A DNA stretch of 64,000 nucleotides, from contig JAOWCC010000442.1 in NCBI GenBank assembly GCA_030867875.1, positions 1,147,645 to 1,211,644 on the forward strand, written 5' to 3'. This document shows positions 33,316 through 44,539 of the stretch, piece after piece. The translations under genes and the position numbers were made by a program. Position 1 is the first letter of the stretch, and each line of letters starts with the position of its first letter. The stretch is from Actinernus sp. WN-2022 (taxonomy: Eukaryota; Cnidaria; Anthozoa; Actiniaria; Actinernidae). The notes under the pieces are model-generated. The model had not been told where the DNA came from. It searched no databases and saw nothing but the letters and a program-made list of their open reading frames with translations.

Positions 33316-33996
33316 CTCAAGCATGTTAAGGCATGGTTTGAACATGAAAACGAGACTACAGCTATTTTCTTGAATAGAGTCACTTGAATTTACTCAAATC
33401 CTAGAACAATGGTGGTTAGAACTAATCTCAGCGTTTTTAATCGTACTAATATCAAATTTTGGTAAAATGTCTATCACGTGACCAACCACGTGATCACAAA
33501 AAGATGAAAATTTAACTAAAAACGGGGTGATGCATTTTATATTTTAAGTAACGATTTTGTGTTTATCTGATTACACTTGTGGTTGACTTTAAAGATCAGT
33601 CCGGAATGGTTGACCCCGATAGACTGTTAAGGCGAAAATATAGAAAACAGGTCACGTGACCTATTCTTGGAACCATTTTTCGCCATTTATATCCTCTTCA
33701 GTGATAAAAAGTCAACCATTCCGGACACAGTCTCATTTCCCATAACAAGCTTAACATTTCGAATCGAAAATCTGAAACAAAACAATAACTTCCGCCACCC
33801 CATTTTGATTTCTTTGTTTTATCAGCCTTAAGGTCACGTGACCTTCAAAACACCAAAATACCGATCCTTAAATGTTAAGACACACGATTACCGTATTATT
33901 CCAAAGTTATAGGGTATTTCATACGTAAATGACAAAGATAGCGAATTTTGAATGTTTTATCAGAACGGTTCAAAAACCATGCCTTAACATGCTTGA
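33316..33996. mobile_element. 681-bp MITE containing CACGTG motifs
   Basis: Ends CTCAAGCATGTTAAGGCATG and CATGCCTTAACATGCTTGAG are perfect inverted repeats. Internal inverted pairs (TCCGGAATGGTTGAC at 33599 and GTCAACCATTCCGGA at 33710) make it strongly foldable. It contains four CACGTG palindromes (near 33476, 33487, 33654, 33836), three in the context TCACGTGACC. No coding capacity. Confidence 0.85.
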
Positions 33997-34039
33997 GAAG
34001 TTTCTGTTTAATTCTCGGTAAAGCTTGAGGCATATATAA

Positions 34040-34262
34040 CCGAGGTTGGTGGTGGACAGGCTAATGTACCGAGTAACAACCCCCTTCTCTACATGGGTAG
34101 CACAACAGGTTCTTTATTGTCCACCATATCTGAAGAGAAAGTGTCGGGAGACAAAGCCAATGGTTTTACGTCTCTGTCCATGAACGCGGTCGGAGCCTGG
34201 ATTCGAACTTACGACCTTCCGCATTCATGGCCGCTGCTCTACCAACTGAGCTAGTAACTGTG
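34040..34262 (-). repeat. tRNA-derived SINE, copy 2
   Basis: Minus strand: TAGCTCAGTTGGTAGAGC is an excellent box A, and AAGTTCGAATCC about 30 nt later is an excellent box B. The D arm pairs (GCTC/GAGC), but the anticodon and acceptor stems do not form cleanly, so it is a tRNA-derived head rather than a tRNA gene. The body downstream matches copy 1 at 8228-8330. Confidence 0.7.
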
Positions 34263-34299
34263 TGCTTCTTGATTTGCCTTTTTTGTCGAAAGTATAGGC

Positions 34300-35260
34300 G
34301 TTACCTCGGTGTAAGAACCTCACAGACTGCGTCATAAAACTCCCTTTGTTAACTATGAATAATTTGCGACTCGAAGCGGAACTTATAAATTTTACAAGGA
34401 ATCGAAGAGCCTCTATTTGAAAAATAAAAATACACAGCTACAATGTTTAAATGTAGTTTCAATATGCATTTACATAATTTCTTCTGCTTAACTTCAAACC
34501 TTCCATTGTTCCTTCACTCGTTTCAACGAGTTTCTTTGTTAGCTCTAAAATGACACGTTATCAATTGAGCATTGTAGCAAATTGTGCTGTTCCCTCGGAA
34601 CAAGTCGTTAAGTATTAAATATGACTCTTATTATCAGCAAAGCTATATGATTTCCCTTTATCCAACTATTTATAAAAACTGTTTCCTAAATTAAGAGTAG
34701 TTTTGGTAAGGACACATATAATTACTAAACATACTTTATTGCGTTTTCCCTGTGGGACTTCTCGACACACATTACAATATTAAAAATATATAAAATACCA
34801 ATTCTAAGATAATTTAAGTAATGGTCCGCGTAAGAACTAGGCAAAGAACAATAGGCTTGCGGCAATGAGCATATCCCACATACGATTTGATGAGATGTCC
34901 ACAATAGAAATTACACCCAGAAAATAAACTATTTGTTATGCTCTTGGCCATTTTTGCTGTGAAAACTCAAAGCAACTACCGTCCAGCCAATCGGAAATGG
35001 AGAAAACAAAAGATTTTTCAATCGCAAATTTGAGAACGTTCCCCACATACGATATTCTTCGAAATTAAACCATAGCTACTTGGATCAAAAATAAATTCAA
35101 ACCTCCAAAATTATCGAATGAAAATGCGTTATTTCGAGGGTTTTCTACGGGTTCTCCGGTTTCCTCCCTCCGTAAAAATCAACATGTGAGTTTGAGAGTA
35201 GTATGTATAAAATATATGAATGTAGTGGGGAGTATGTGTGGAGTTGAACGTAGGCCCCCA
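34300..35260. other. Degraded repeats, no gene
   Basis: 34850-35150 is a degenerate copy of the interior of the MITE at 27442. Around 35148-35175 the phrase GGGTTCTCCGGTTTCCTCCC resembles the tail segment seen at 63840-63900. No coding sequence recognised. Confidence 0.5.
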
Positions 35261-35286
35261 CCAGCTATGCTGAAATACATAGCCTG

Positions 35287-36140
35287 CTACTGACAAAAAG
35301 ATTTGTTTTCCTTATAGCTACACACGGTGATGTAACAAGGTGGAGGCTTTCGGGACTGCAACCTAAATACGGCGTAGATTGGAAGGTGGCCATTAATAGG
35401 AGTATTGAAAACACCACTGTTGCGTACAAGTTCAGGGGACGAGACAAGGAGAACATCGACGAGTGACTGGCAGGTGTCTGTCATTCTGGTTGGAGTGTTG
35501 ATAACTTGCGTGAGATTCAGTTCAGTAGAGATATTTACGAGTGCCCTGTTCTCGGGGCCGTCTTTCAAGGTGTTGCAATTCAGGTCGCCAAGAACAACAA
35601 TCGGTTTGCTTAACGTGAGAACTTGGATTAGTTAGGCTTGAAAAGGTTCTCATAACAGGACAGAGGACAGTCTTGTGGTCGATATGGAGCAATACAGTAC
35701 CGCTCGAAACATGTATTCTGTTTGCTTTCATTATACTGTATAGCGTAGCTCTATTGTTTTCGTACTGCACGTTCTAAAGGATAGGGTGTTTTGTATTGTT
35801 GGGTAAGCCAATGCTGTGGCTCGTTTCGAGCGGTACAGGCCGGCTCTCGATATGACACACATATCACGACTGACTTTGATTTCTTGTGTTGAAATTTTAT
35901 CCAGAGCTGATGAAAATTGGCATCGGATATTTGTGAAAGCTCGTTTAATACAGAAGATGTAATATTCTTCCGCACGTAAGCGCATACACCACCGCCCTTC
36001 TTGTGTAGACGATCAAGTCTATACAACTTGTACCCATCGATACTGATCTCGCCATTGGTTACCGTGAAATTCAGCCATGTTTCTGAGATTGTAAACACTA
36101 GACTATTTTTTAGAGTTTTGACAACTTTAGGTTTGAACAC
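35287..36140 (-). pseudogene. Non-LTR retrotransposon endonuclease fragment
   Basis: Minus strand. The first piece (36140-35815) reads ISETWLNFTVTNGEISIDGY, YRLDRLHKKGGGVCAYVRK and SVVICVSYREP, which is an AP-type endonuclease N-terminal half with the catalytic ETW. After frame disruption near 35800-35600, the second piece reads VVLGDLNCNTLKDG, INTPTRMTDTCQSLVDVLLV and NTPINGHLPIYAVF. GDLNCN matches the catalytic D-x-N motif and NGHLPI the final SDH-like motif. In the intact family this endonuclease nicks the target DNA for reverse transcription. The RT domain does not follow here. Confidence 0.85.
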
Positions 36141-36149
36141 TTTTACAGA

Positions 36150-37572
36150 AAAATGTAACCTGAATTGTGTGTGAGATACAAAACAATCTGAGCTAACCAG
36201 TTTGAGTGACGTCCTTTGTTGGTTTACACATCGCTATCACACGAGAACTACAGTCAGTAGTAGTTGAACTGGTTTTTCAGTCGAGATGTAGACCAGGTGA
36301 TATTCGACTCGATTGAACTTGAAAATTTTTTAAAAGGTTAGAAAAGCAGTGCGCCATACTTCCCACGAATATTCAAGACAACATTGCATTGGAAAAAAGA
36401 CGAGTAGCCTAAACAGCCAAAAGTCCAGCGGCTTGGGATCCCTGTGGTGACGTCATTATTTCCCGCCAAAATCCAGTGAGCATGACATTGTTTGTGGTCA
36501 GCGGCACGTACCGTTTCTAAAATCTCAAATGTATACGGGTGCAGATGGAGCTTCTATTAAAATGGACAAGAAAATGGAAAGAAAACCCACAAACAGAGGT
36601 TATAGGAGTGTTTTAGAGCTGATAAATACGTTACTAAAGGTCTGTACGGTATGATTCTCCACTGGATTGTATTCAAAGGTGCTACATGTGATTTACCAGC
36701 GAGTCGATCGACTCACTCCAACTTAGTCCAAACAAACATGTGATTTACAAAATGTATACTACTGACTTATGATTATTGGAAAACGTGCCGAAATACCCGG
36801 TGAAAAGGCAAAATGGAGGCAATAATACGGGGAATAACGCTACATGGATGGTCTTGATACCACTTGAGATCATGGAAAGAACAGTACCTTCACATAATGA
36901 GTGCGTGTGAACTGGAAGGAGGAAATTGACATCAAAATGGCTAATGTAATAAACACAGCAAAGACTATACTATATGTATACAGGAACAGGACATGATTTA
37001 TTATGTAAGCTGACGTGTGAAAGAACAAAGCTGCTTCTAAACCGGTAAGATATGTTATACAATGTACTTATTGCTGAGGTAAAGATGTTTCTTGCCTTTT
37101 CGTTTCTGAAGAGGAGGAAATGTTTAGCCTTTAGGTAAACTTTACAAATACGATGTATAACGTACAATAACAACCAGAAATACACCAATAACATCCAGAA
37201 TAATAACCATAATAAGGAAAGTTCCTTCACATAATGAGTGCACATAATGAGTGTGAAATGGAAGGAGGGAATTGAAATGAAAATGGCTAGTAAACACAAG
37301 AAAGATTTGGTACTATAATATACTAAATGTACATGTACTGTATGTAGGGACAGCACATGATTTATTGGGTTTAACCTCGGTGTATTAATAGGACCACTCA
37401 CTGGAGACCGCAATTGCCATTGCACACTCTGTGAGTTGTTGTCACTCTAAAAACTGGTTTCTTTAAATCAAGCAAAAGTTTGCTTAAATCAATGTCCTCT
37501 GGCAAGTGCAAAAACTATTGTTTTGAATTTTAAAACAAGACTATTTGAAACTTAAATTAAGCAAATATGTGC
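36150..37572. other. No gene; one diverged direct repeat
   Basis: A segment beginning CCTTCACATAATGAGTG (36889-37005) recurs at 37222-37372 (about 120 bp, diverged, including ACATGATTTATT). A 151-aa minus-strand frame (36970-37425) spans this repeat and has no motif. No exon could be recognised. Confidence 0.5.
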
Positions 37573-37722
37573 TTAAAACAAGCTCCAGTTGTAAAACCCT
37601 GAAATGCTTGAATTAAGCAAGCACTTAAAACAAGCTCCAGTTGTAAAACTCTGAAATGCTTGAATTAAGCAAGCACTTAAAACAAGCTCCAGTTGTAAAA
37701 CCCTGAAATGCTTGAATTAAGA
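37573..37722. repeat. 52-bp tandem repeat, three copies
   Basis: AACAAGCTCCAGTTGTAAAA starts at 37577, 37629 and 37681, giving a 52-bp period with very little divergence. Confidence 0.95.
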
Positions 37723-38324
37723 CAAGCCTCTTGTTTTGCATTTTGAAATAGGAGTCTGTTTGAACCTTTATCGAGACCTTAAATAGCCTTCGAACCGTTC
37801 GAAATCTCTTCGGCACTTATAACAAACCACGCAAGAAACTCCATTGCACCTCAAAATCGGTGTACCAAGGACCTTCGCCAAACGTTCTGCCAGCTTTTGT
37901 TTGAGCGAAGCTTTCCCAGTAAAAAATTACATTTTCCCCTACCTAAAATTGTCATGTTACACATGCATATCCTACATATTTCGTTTGGCTTCACGATTTT
38001 CACGGGTGTTTTCTTCATACATGTACATTGTTGTAGCTTTTCATCGTTCGCACGTGAACACACTGACACAGCGCGCAAAAGCCAGTGTTTGTAAACATGC
38101 AATATGACACTTTTTGACAACTTCACATACCACGTGAACAAAACCGATTTGGCCAGGTTTATATTTTTAGCACATTTTACGCATGCCAATCTAATTGGAT
38201 TATGTTCTAAGGAACCGTAAACAGTACTAGAGTCTACCAGAGGCTCATCGCTACGCTCGACGTCAGCTTAAAGAGGTCTTGCTTCGAGCCTCTGGCATCC
38301 AGGGTAACTCCCCATAGTTCGTAA

Positions 38325-38590
38325 TATGATTTTAGCAATAGTACAACTAGTTACACCTTGAAACAATCATCTGATGATAAGGAATCGTTTGCACCTGCTA
38401 AAATTGTGATCGTCTTTGATTTCACTGGTCAATTTCACGAAATCAACACTACTTGTTAGTAGCACAATGTGGTGCTTGCAATGCATATTGTAGTTGCACC
38501 ACAAGTATAAAAAACATGGTGCAATTTCAATTTTTTTTTTACATATTATGTTGTCCGGGCCCTTTTTGCCTGACACCGCCCATATGTTGT
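38325..38590. repeat. Fragment of the large inverted-repeat element family (relative at 47040-52564)
   Basis: The sequence matches, in reverse complement, 52060-52205 (AGCAATAGTACAA, ACCTTGAAACAATCATCTGA). It ends with GGCCCTTTTTGCCTGAC, the terminal inverted repeat of the 5.5-kb element in the later intron. No matching left end was found nearby. Confidence 0.7.
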
Positions 38591-38762
38591 TGCTAGTGGA
38601 TCAGATCATGTTGTTACAAAACATTAGTGACAACTACACGTACATGTAGCAACAGTTGCTAGTGGTACTATTTTCCTCACATTTCAAGCCCTGGCAAGTA
38701 TGCTTTAGTTTGACTGAGAAATTGGCAGAATTGTAAGCAAACTGTTTTTATCTGCTTCTTAG

Positions 38763-38901
38763 CTGGTGCTGTGAAGTTAAACAAGCAACAGACGGATGTT
38801 GCCATCAACTGGGCAGGAGGTCTACATCATGCCAAGAAGTCTGAAGCATCTGGATTTTGCTATGTTAATGACATTGTTCTTGCAATCCTTGAGCTTCTCA
38901 A
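38763..38901 (+). CDS. HDAC1: HDAC1/2 exon (His-His catalytic dyad)
   Basis: Acceptor TGCTTCTTAG, donor GTACGT. The exon enters with two bases of a split codon and leaves with two. It encodes [20 protein letters not shown] and then [28 protein letters not shown] holds the two active-site histidines (H140/H141 in human HDAC1). Identity to vertebrate HDAC1/2 is very high by eye. The donor was chosen at CTCAA/GTACGT because the next exon starts with G, completing the lysine codon before YHQR. A MITE begins at 38909, only 7 bp into the intron. Confidence 0.95.
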
Positions 38902-38908
38902 GTACGTG

Positions 38909-39785
38909 ACTTATGCACCTACATGTATCAGCGGCTTCCCTGAGGAGTCGACCCCGGGCTGACCAGGGGGATTGTAAAAAGATGGAAACAATCTTGACAA
39001 TTTGCCCCAGGGGTATGGGAATTGTCTCTTTCAAAGTCCCCTGGTTACTGTAAGTCTTCCACGACCTACAATCCACCATCATTTTGCACGAAATGAGATT
39101 GATGGAGCTGAATTGACTACTGAATCTCGTTACTAACATTATTTCTATAACATTGAACACTATTTTCAACAGAAAATAGAAATTTATTAACACTTCAATG
39201 AACTTCATAGTATCTTTAAGGAACAATACACTTCAATGTACTTCAGTTAGTAGCTAATAAGGAACAAAACATTGGCTGGTTGGGCTGTCTTTCATAGAGT
39301 ACAAACCACAAACCTGTAAAATATCCACTAAATGATGTTGAAACAGAAAGTTGTAAATTACTAAAGCATGGTTTTAATTGTGCGGTTGTGTTTCAATAGT
39401 GATTTTACTTAACCTGTGAAACAGAAACTATTACTTTATACATGTAGTGCCGTGTAATACCAAGATAAACACAAAAGAGCAAGTCAAGAATATTCGAAAT
39501 TCTATGCTGGTCTTGGTAGCTTGAAAGTCTCGGTATATCTCATATCACACTAAACATGAGAAGAAGAAAAAATCTTTGTTGTTCGTTTCATGACAAAAAC
39601 AATTTGAACAAATCCACCACCCCAGTTTTCCAACCCAACAATAAAGTCGAGCATTTCCCCAAAACCAGGGGCAATGTTTGCATTCTATCCTCCTGTATTC
39701 TCCCACATACATGTATCTCCATGGTTAGCCCGGGGGTCGACCCCTCGGGGAAGCTGCTGATACAATGTAGGTGCATTACATAAGT
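38909..39785. mobile_element. 877-bp MITE starting just inside the HDAC donor site
   Basis: The left arm ACTTATGCACCTACATGTAT ... GTCGACCCCGGGCTGACCA is repeated inverted at the right end (TGGTTAGCCCGGGGGTCGAC ... GTGCATTACATAAGT) over about 60 bp, with small indels. Flanks show no clear target duplication. The interior has no coding potential. Confidence 0.8.
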
Positions 39786-41318
39786 GATGTAGTGTAAAGA
39801 TAAACTCTTGTTGGGCATTTTTAACTTGTGGATGTATGCAAGTGCAGGAACGAGTTATTGGGATGGTTAGGGAAATCGTGTCGCTCGCTCACTCACTCAT
39901 TAACATGTTAGCAGAATGGAATGCCAGGAATGCAGATTGACGATACCATCAATATTTAAATAATTAATAATTGAAGGGTGAGAATGAAAACAACTTAAAT
40001 GATAATTTTGCTTAGCATCGGTCTTTTCTGTTTTTTACAGTCGCTTCTATTTTTTCAAGGTGAATTTTACGAAGATCGTGACCATTCGTGTATGTGAAAA
40101 TGCTGATTGTAGAAAAAACTTATGTTTTTAAAAATAAATATAGTTTAGCTTTTTTTCGCCTCGTATCTATTTTGGCTACTTTTAATATTTTTTTCAAGTC
40201 TTTCATTGAGGTCCATTCCTGATTTTGTTTGTTTATTTTACCTGATCTTTCATTGCCGTATTTATTTTTCAAATCCCTTTCACTCATTAAAATTTTTCTT
40301 CATGCTGTAGTACACTTCACAAAGAAAAGTTGTTTAAGTACTTAGGTTTTCACATATTCAGTTATTTTGATTGGAAAGTGGATTTATTGCATGACCGACA
40401 GAGTTTAGTCACTAAATGCTGTTTGAAACTATAATCTTTCTGAAATCCTCATGAGCTATCCCCGTAGCTAACACAGATTAGACCCTTTGGTTTACCTTGG
40501 ACTTAAAAGAATTGTGGGTACACAGCATAATTTTCGACAGGGAATGCCATAGGGTTTTGTCTTAGAATCTTTTAGAAGTCTCCAGGTGAAGCACAAACAA
40601 GGTCCAACACTATTATCTTTAGAAAGCTAAGACCTTGCAACTTACCAAAATGGCCTTCTTACATTTTTTAGCTCCAATTTATTAACAGTTTGCAGTCAAA
40701 CAGTTCTTTGTTCAACCATGAGTTAAGTCAGCAACTTAATGATGACAGTGCAACAGCACTTTACACAAAGTCACTCTTTCCAAATGTTAGTCTTCCATTC
40801 CAACAAGAATCCCCACTGTTTCAACCATCTCCATTATTTTGAAAATGTGGTCAGATTGGATTTGCTTGGAACCGGACGAACTCAAGATCCTTTGTAATAG
40901 ACTCGTGCTGTGATTGGGTGAATTATATTGGGTGGCCACGGTTGAAGTCGTCGCACTGTAAATTGCAAGTGATCAAAAAGCAAAGTTGACTTTCAAGTTT
41001 TTCAAATAATAGATCGTTTTCCTTCGAACTCCTTCAATTATTGTGTCTATACATATCAAAGGTTTTCAACATCAAGGTTGAAAGTAATTATAAGTTTGAT
41101 GATGAATTGAAAAGGTCTTTAGGATCTGTAGGTAGCCTGCAAATGGTAGTATTAATATTCATAATGTTATCAATATTTCTGAGTGTGTGACTTCAGCAAA
41201 TCACAAACCAATGTACTCTTCAATGCATGGCTATCACAATATTAGTACTTTACATTTCATGTGCAATGCTTACTAGTCTTAGTAGTTTTGTTTACTGATT
41301 GTGACAATTGAATTCTAG
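39786..41318 (+). other. Remainder of the first visible HDAC intron
   Basis: AT-rich, no recognisable element apart from the MITE to its left. Ends with acceptor GAATTCTAG. Confidence 0.5.
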
Positions 41319-41460
41319 GTATCATCAACGTGTGTTGTACATAGATATTGACATTCATCATGGAGATGGAGTCGAGGAAGCATTCTACACCACTGATAGG
41401 GTGATGACCGTCTCCTTCCACAAATATGGAGAATACTTCCCTGGGACTGGAGATTTAAGG
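41319..41460 (+). CDS. HDAC1: HDAC1/2 exon (zinc-ligand DxH motif)
   Basis: Acceptor AATTCTAG, donor GTAAGG after a full codon. Encodes [20 protein letters not shown] and then [26 protein letters not shown]: one base completing the previous codon, then 47 codons. DIDIHHGDG contains the zinc-binding aspartate and histidine (D176 and H178 in human HDAC1). No substitutions at catalytic positions are visible. Confidence 0.96.
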
Positions 41461-41479
41461 GTAAGGCTAAAAACCCAGC

Positions 41480-41625
41480 TTCAGTCGTTGGAAGCCTGAT
41501 TCAATTGATAGTATTCCAGAATAAGAGTACAATGTAGATGGAATAGTCTCTGGAAATCACTGGTTCAGGCGCATTTTGCACTGTGAGCTACAAATACTTG
41601 AAGACATGCTAAACTCATTGCCAAT
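41480..41625. repeat. Degenerate copy of the 5591-5796 MITE
   Basis: AGATGGAATAGTCTCTG and GTGAGCTACAAATACTTG match 5626-5680 of the better preserved copy. The terminal repeats have been lost, so this is an old fragment in the HDAC intron. Confidence 0.55.
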
Positions 41626-41631
41626 AGATTA

Positions 41632-43376
41632 CAGTACAGCCTGTATGTATGTTAACATTTACACGCGTGTAACGTGTGTGTACAAAATTAATTTACTACA
41701 TGTACATGCATTTTAGTGTATTACTAAAATGCGTGTAGTTTTCATTTGTTATACAGTTATTGTCAAAAATCAATTTGGCATGAAATTGTTTGTAACCTGC
41801 AACTCCATGCAGCACCATCTCTAGATCTTCGAGCGGTTTCAATTACCAAAGGTTTCCGCCAAAACGTAATAAATTATGCTGAAGGAAACTTTTGATTGTA
41901 TGTTTCGCATTCACTCTGCAATTAACATAATAAATGTTCAAACAACTTGCCCTAAATGTTCGAACGACTTTTCCTTAGGTTTGAACAATTCAACATCACA
42001 AAACTGCAAAAGTTCGATGTGGTTCGTGTGATCTCACGCTAATTAACAAACAACAAATTAAAACTGAATGGACTCAAACCATTTTTCGCACCAGGTGGAA
42101 ACTGTTCAGATACGTAAATGAAGTCAAAACTTTCAAAATGTTTGATTCTGTAAGCATCTCTATTTCTAAAAGAAAATTTTAACTGTAGAGAATATTTGGT
42201 GCGATTTCAAGGCAAAACAAACACGGAGCCATTGATTATTCAAATCATGCAGTTTGCAGAAAATTTCACACTTCTGTGTCACGGAATTCAAGATTCGGAC
42301 CTCATAACCTTTGAAAACGGATCCACATTACATAAAAAGAACTCCAGAATGTTCTGTTTTATAGTAGACGTGATCATTTGCCAGCAAAGGTGAGAAGCAT
42401 TGTGGTGATTGAAACTACAATGCAATAAATTCATATTTCCCGCGGCCCTCTTTAATTGTTGTGTGAAAAACCAGACAATCAGTCTCCACGGCCGAAAGCA
42501 CATGTCAACAGAGAATCTTTGTATCTCCAAAAACGTTGCTGTGCATTTGAGGGAGCTGAATTCAAGAAGTTAAAGCTTTTTTCATGACAGTTGTAGCGTG
42601 CCGTGTTTGGCGAGTTTTTTTATCGAAGCATGCATCAGGTTATTTTCTAAAAGGTGTTAGTTAGATTTCACAACGTCACCGTCAAGTGACTCTGAATGAG
42701 CCAAGTTCAATGGAGGCAAGAGGATTGAAAAGAATGGAATAAACAAGTTTGTTGTGCCCGCATACAGTCTGAAAAGTGTGAAATGAATTTGGCTAGCATT
42801 TAGCGAATACAGGATACACATAAGTGTGTGTAATTACAAAGTTTGAAGAAATTTGTTTTAGAGTGTCAAACAATGCCACTGTTGCTGTGTATTTAAGCGA
42901 GCAGTTAAATATTTTTTTAATGGCAGTGTATTGTGCCCGCACACAGTCTGAAATGAATTTGGCTAGCATTTAGCATTTATGACTAAAACACCGACTTAGC
43001 ATTTACAATGTATAGCGCTTCGGTTCCTTGCTATGAACTTATTTTTGAAAAACATGTAGGAAGAATTGTCGTAAATCTTTGACAAAGTTTTTAGCTGAGG
43101 ATTCTACACTTAATAGTCCAATGCTAATATGGCTAAGTGTCGAAAACTTTCATTCGCGAACTGGTATTGTTGAGCTACGTATTCTTCAGCAGTTATTCTC
43201 TGGAGTTCAACGAGTTAATGAGGCACTGAGGTGCGTGTAGTTCTGTGCGTGTAGTACACAAAAGTGTGTGTAATTTCACTCAGTTCGTGTAATTACACTC
43301 AGTTAAGTGCAGTACACGTGCGGAATTCCGTGCACGTTACACGCAAAATGTGTTAACATACATCCAGGCTGTACTG
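41632..43376. mobile_element. 1.75-kb TA-flanked transposon (Tc1/mariner-pogo type ends)
   Basis: The left end CAGTACAGCCTGTATGTATG and the right end (inverse of CAGTACAGCCTGGATGTATG) extend as inverted repeats for about 50 bp, through TTAACA and GCGTGTAACGTG. TA lies at each flank (41630-41631, 43377-43378). A CAG start with TA duplication is typical of pogo-like elements. Internal direct repeats occur (TGCCCGCATACAGTCTG near 42758 and TGCCCGCACACAGTCTG near 42933). No transposase frame was recognised, so it is non-autonomous. It fills most of the intron between the second and third visible HDAC exons. Confidence 0.85.
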
Positions 43377-43560
43377 TAGCTTGGTGTTAGGTGGCTTATT
43401 GCTAGGGAATATCGCAACACGACTTCTAGCAAGCCAGGAAGTATCCATGGCAACCCTGCCACAGCCCATTTTGTACCTGTAAAGGCAGGTCCCCACCAGC
43501 TGTAAGCTGTAATTCTCAGCCTGCTATAACAAATATGATTTTTTTTCTTTTTTTTCTTAG

Positions 43561-43653
43561 GACATTGGTGCAGGTAGAGGGAAGTATTATGCTGTCAACT
43601 TTCCCCTGCGTGATGGGATTGAGGATGACTCATATCAACTGGTCTTCCAGCCT
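43561..43653 (+). CDS. HDAC1: HDAC1/2 exon
   Basis: Follows a T-rich acceptor (TTTTTTTCTTAG) and ends at a GTAGGT donor. Exactly 31 codons in phase 0 on both sides. Encodes [20 protein letters not shown] and [11 protein letters not shown], the loop between the two metal-binding halves of the deacetylase fold. Confidence 0.95.
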
Positions 43654-44430
43654 GTAGGTTGATAATTTGTAATAATTAGTACAATAATTAGGACTCTGAC
43701 GCCTTACGGGCTAGCGGCCCTAACAAAGTAACAGCCCATAACTAGTTCTGAGTCCGAGTTCCTCTGCCCACGCAGTCTAAGCCCGAGATTAGGGGTGGTT
43801 ACAAAGTACACAGTGTTCAGATTTGTTTGCCTGCGAGATGAGGTTTCTGAAGCTTCTCTGTTAAAAAGGACAGCATATATAATGGTATGTGTATTAAGTT
43901 AGAACTCCCTGTGGTAAAATCATGAAGAGGAGGAAGAACCAAAAGAGAAGAAGAGAAACATGAATGACCCATTATTTTCACCCATGGCCCCGTCAAAAAT
44001 GTATGGCACATAAATTGAGAAAGTGAAGGGCCATTGTCTCATCACTTGAACTGGCCTTCCTAATCACTGTATGTGTATACCTATGTTTAATATATATGTT
44101 AATGTTGTCATTGCTGCAACAAAAAAGCAGTTTGGTCATTGGCACAACTATGAAATATTCCAAGTCCTCTGCTTTTACGTGTATGTGAAGCTCTAAGATA
44201 TATAACAGAGATTTACCTTAAAAACCAAAACTTTGGCTACTATTTAAAAAAAAAAAGGTTTTGTTGTCACTTTGATTTTTGAAGCTTTAATTTAAAAATG
44301 GAATCTAACCCAAGGGTTTTCCAATAGAACACTTTTTCTCTTGAGTCCAGATCAGTGTGGTCTATTGAAACTTTCCAGTTTTGTTTGTTTGTTAAATTAT
44401 TTTATTTTATTTTATTTGATGATCCTGCAG

Positions 44431-44539
44431 ATGGTATCCAAGGTGATGGAGGTCTACCAGCCTAATGCAGTGGTCTTACAATGTGGAGCTGACTCGTTAG
44501 CAGGAGATCGACTGGGATGCTTCAACTTGTCACTCAAAG
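44431..44539 (+). CDS. HDAC1: HDAC1/2 exon (third zinc ligand)
   Basis: Acceptor GATCCTGCAG, donor AAAG/GTGCGG. 36 codons plus one base. Encodes [20 protein letters not shown] and [16 protein letters not shown]. The D in CGADSL corresponds to the third zinc ligand (D264 in human HDAC1), and the R of GDRLG to R270, which contacts inositol phosphates in co-repressor complexes. Confidence 0.96.

Noticed and set aside
34188..34260. Functional tRNA gene on the minus strand
   Set aside because: Box A and box B are good, but the anticodon stem and acceptor stem do not pair, and the downstream body is shared with 8228-8330. It is a SINE head.
36970..37425. 151-aa minus-strand ORF
   Set aside because: It spans a diverged direct repeat, is hydrophobic low-complexity sequence and has no recognisable domain or splice signals.
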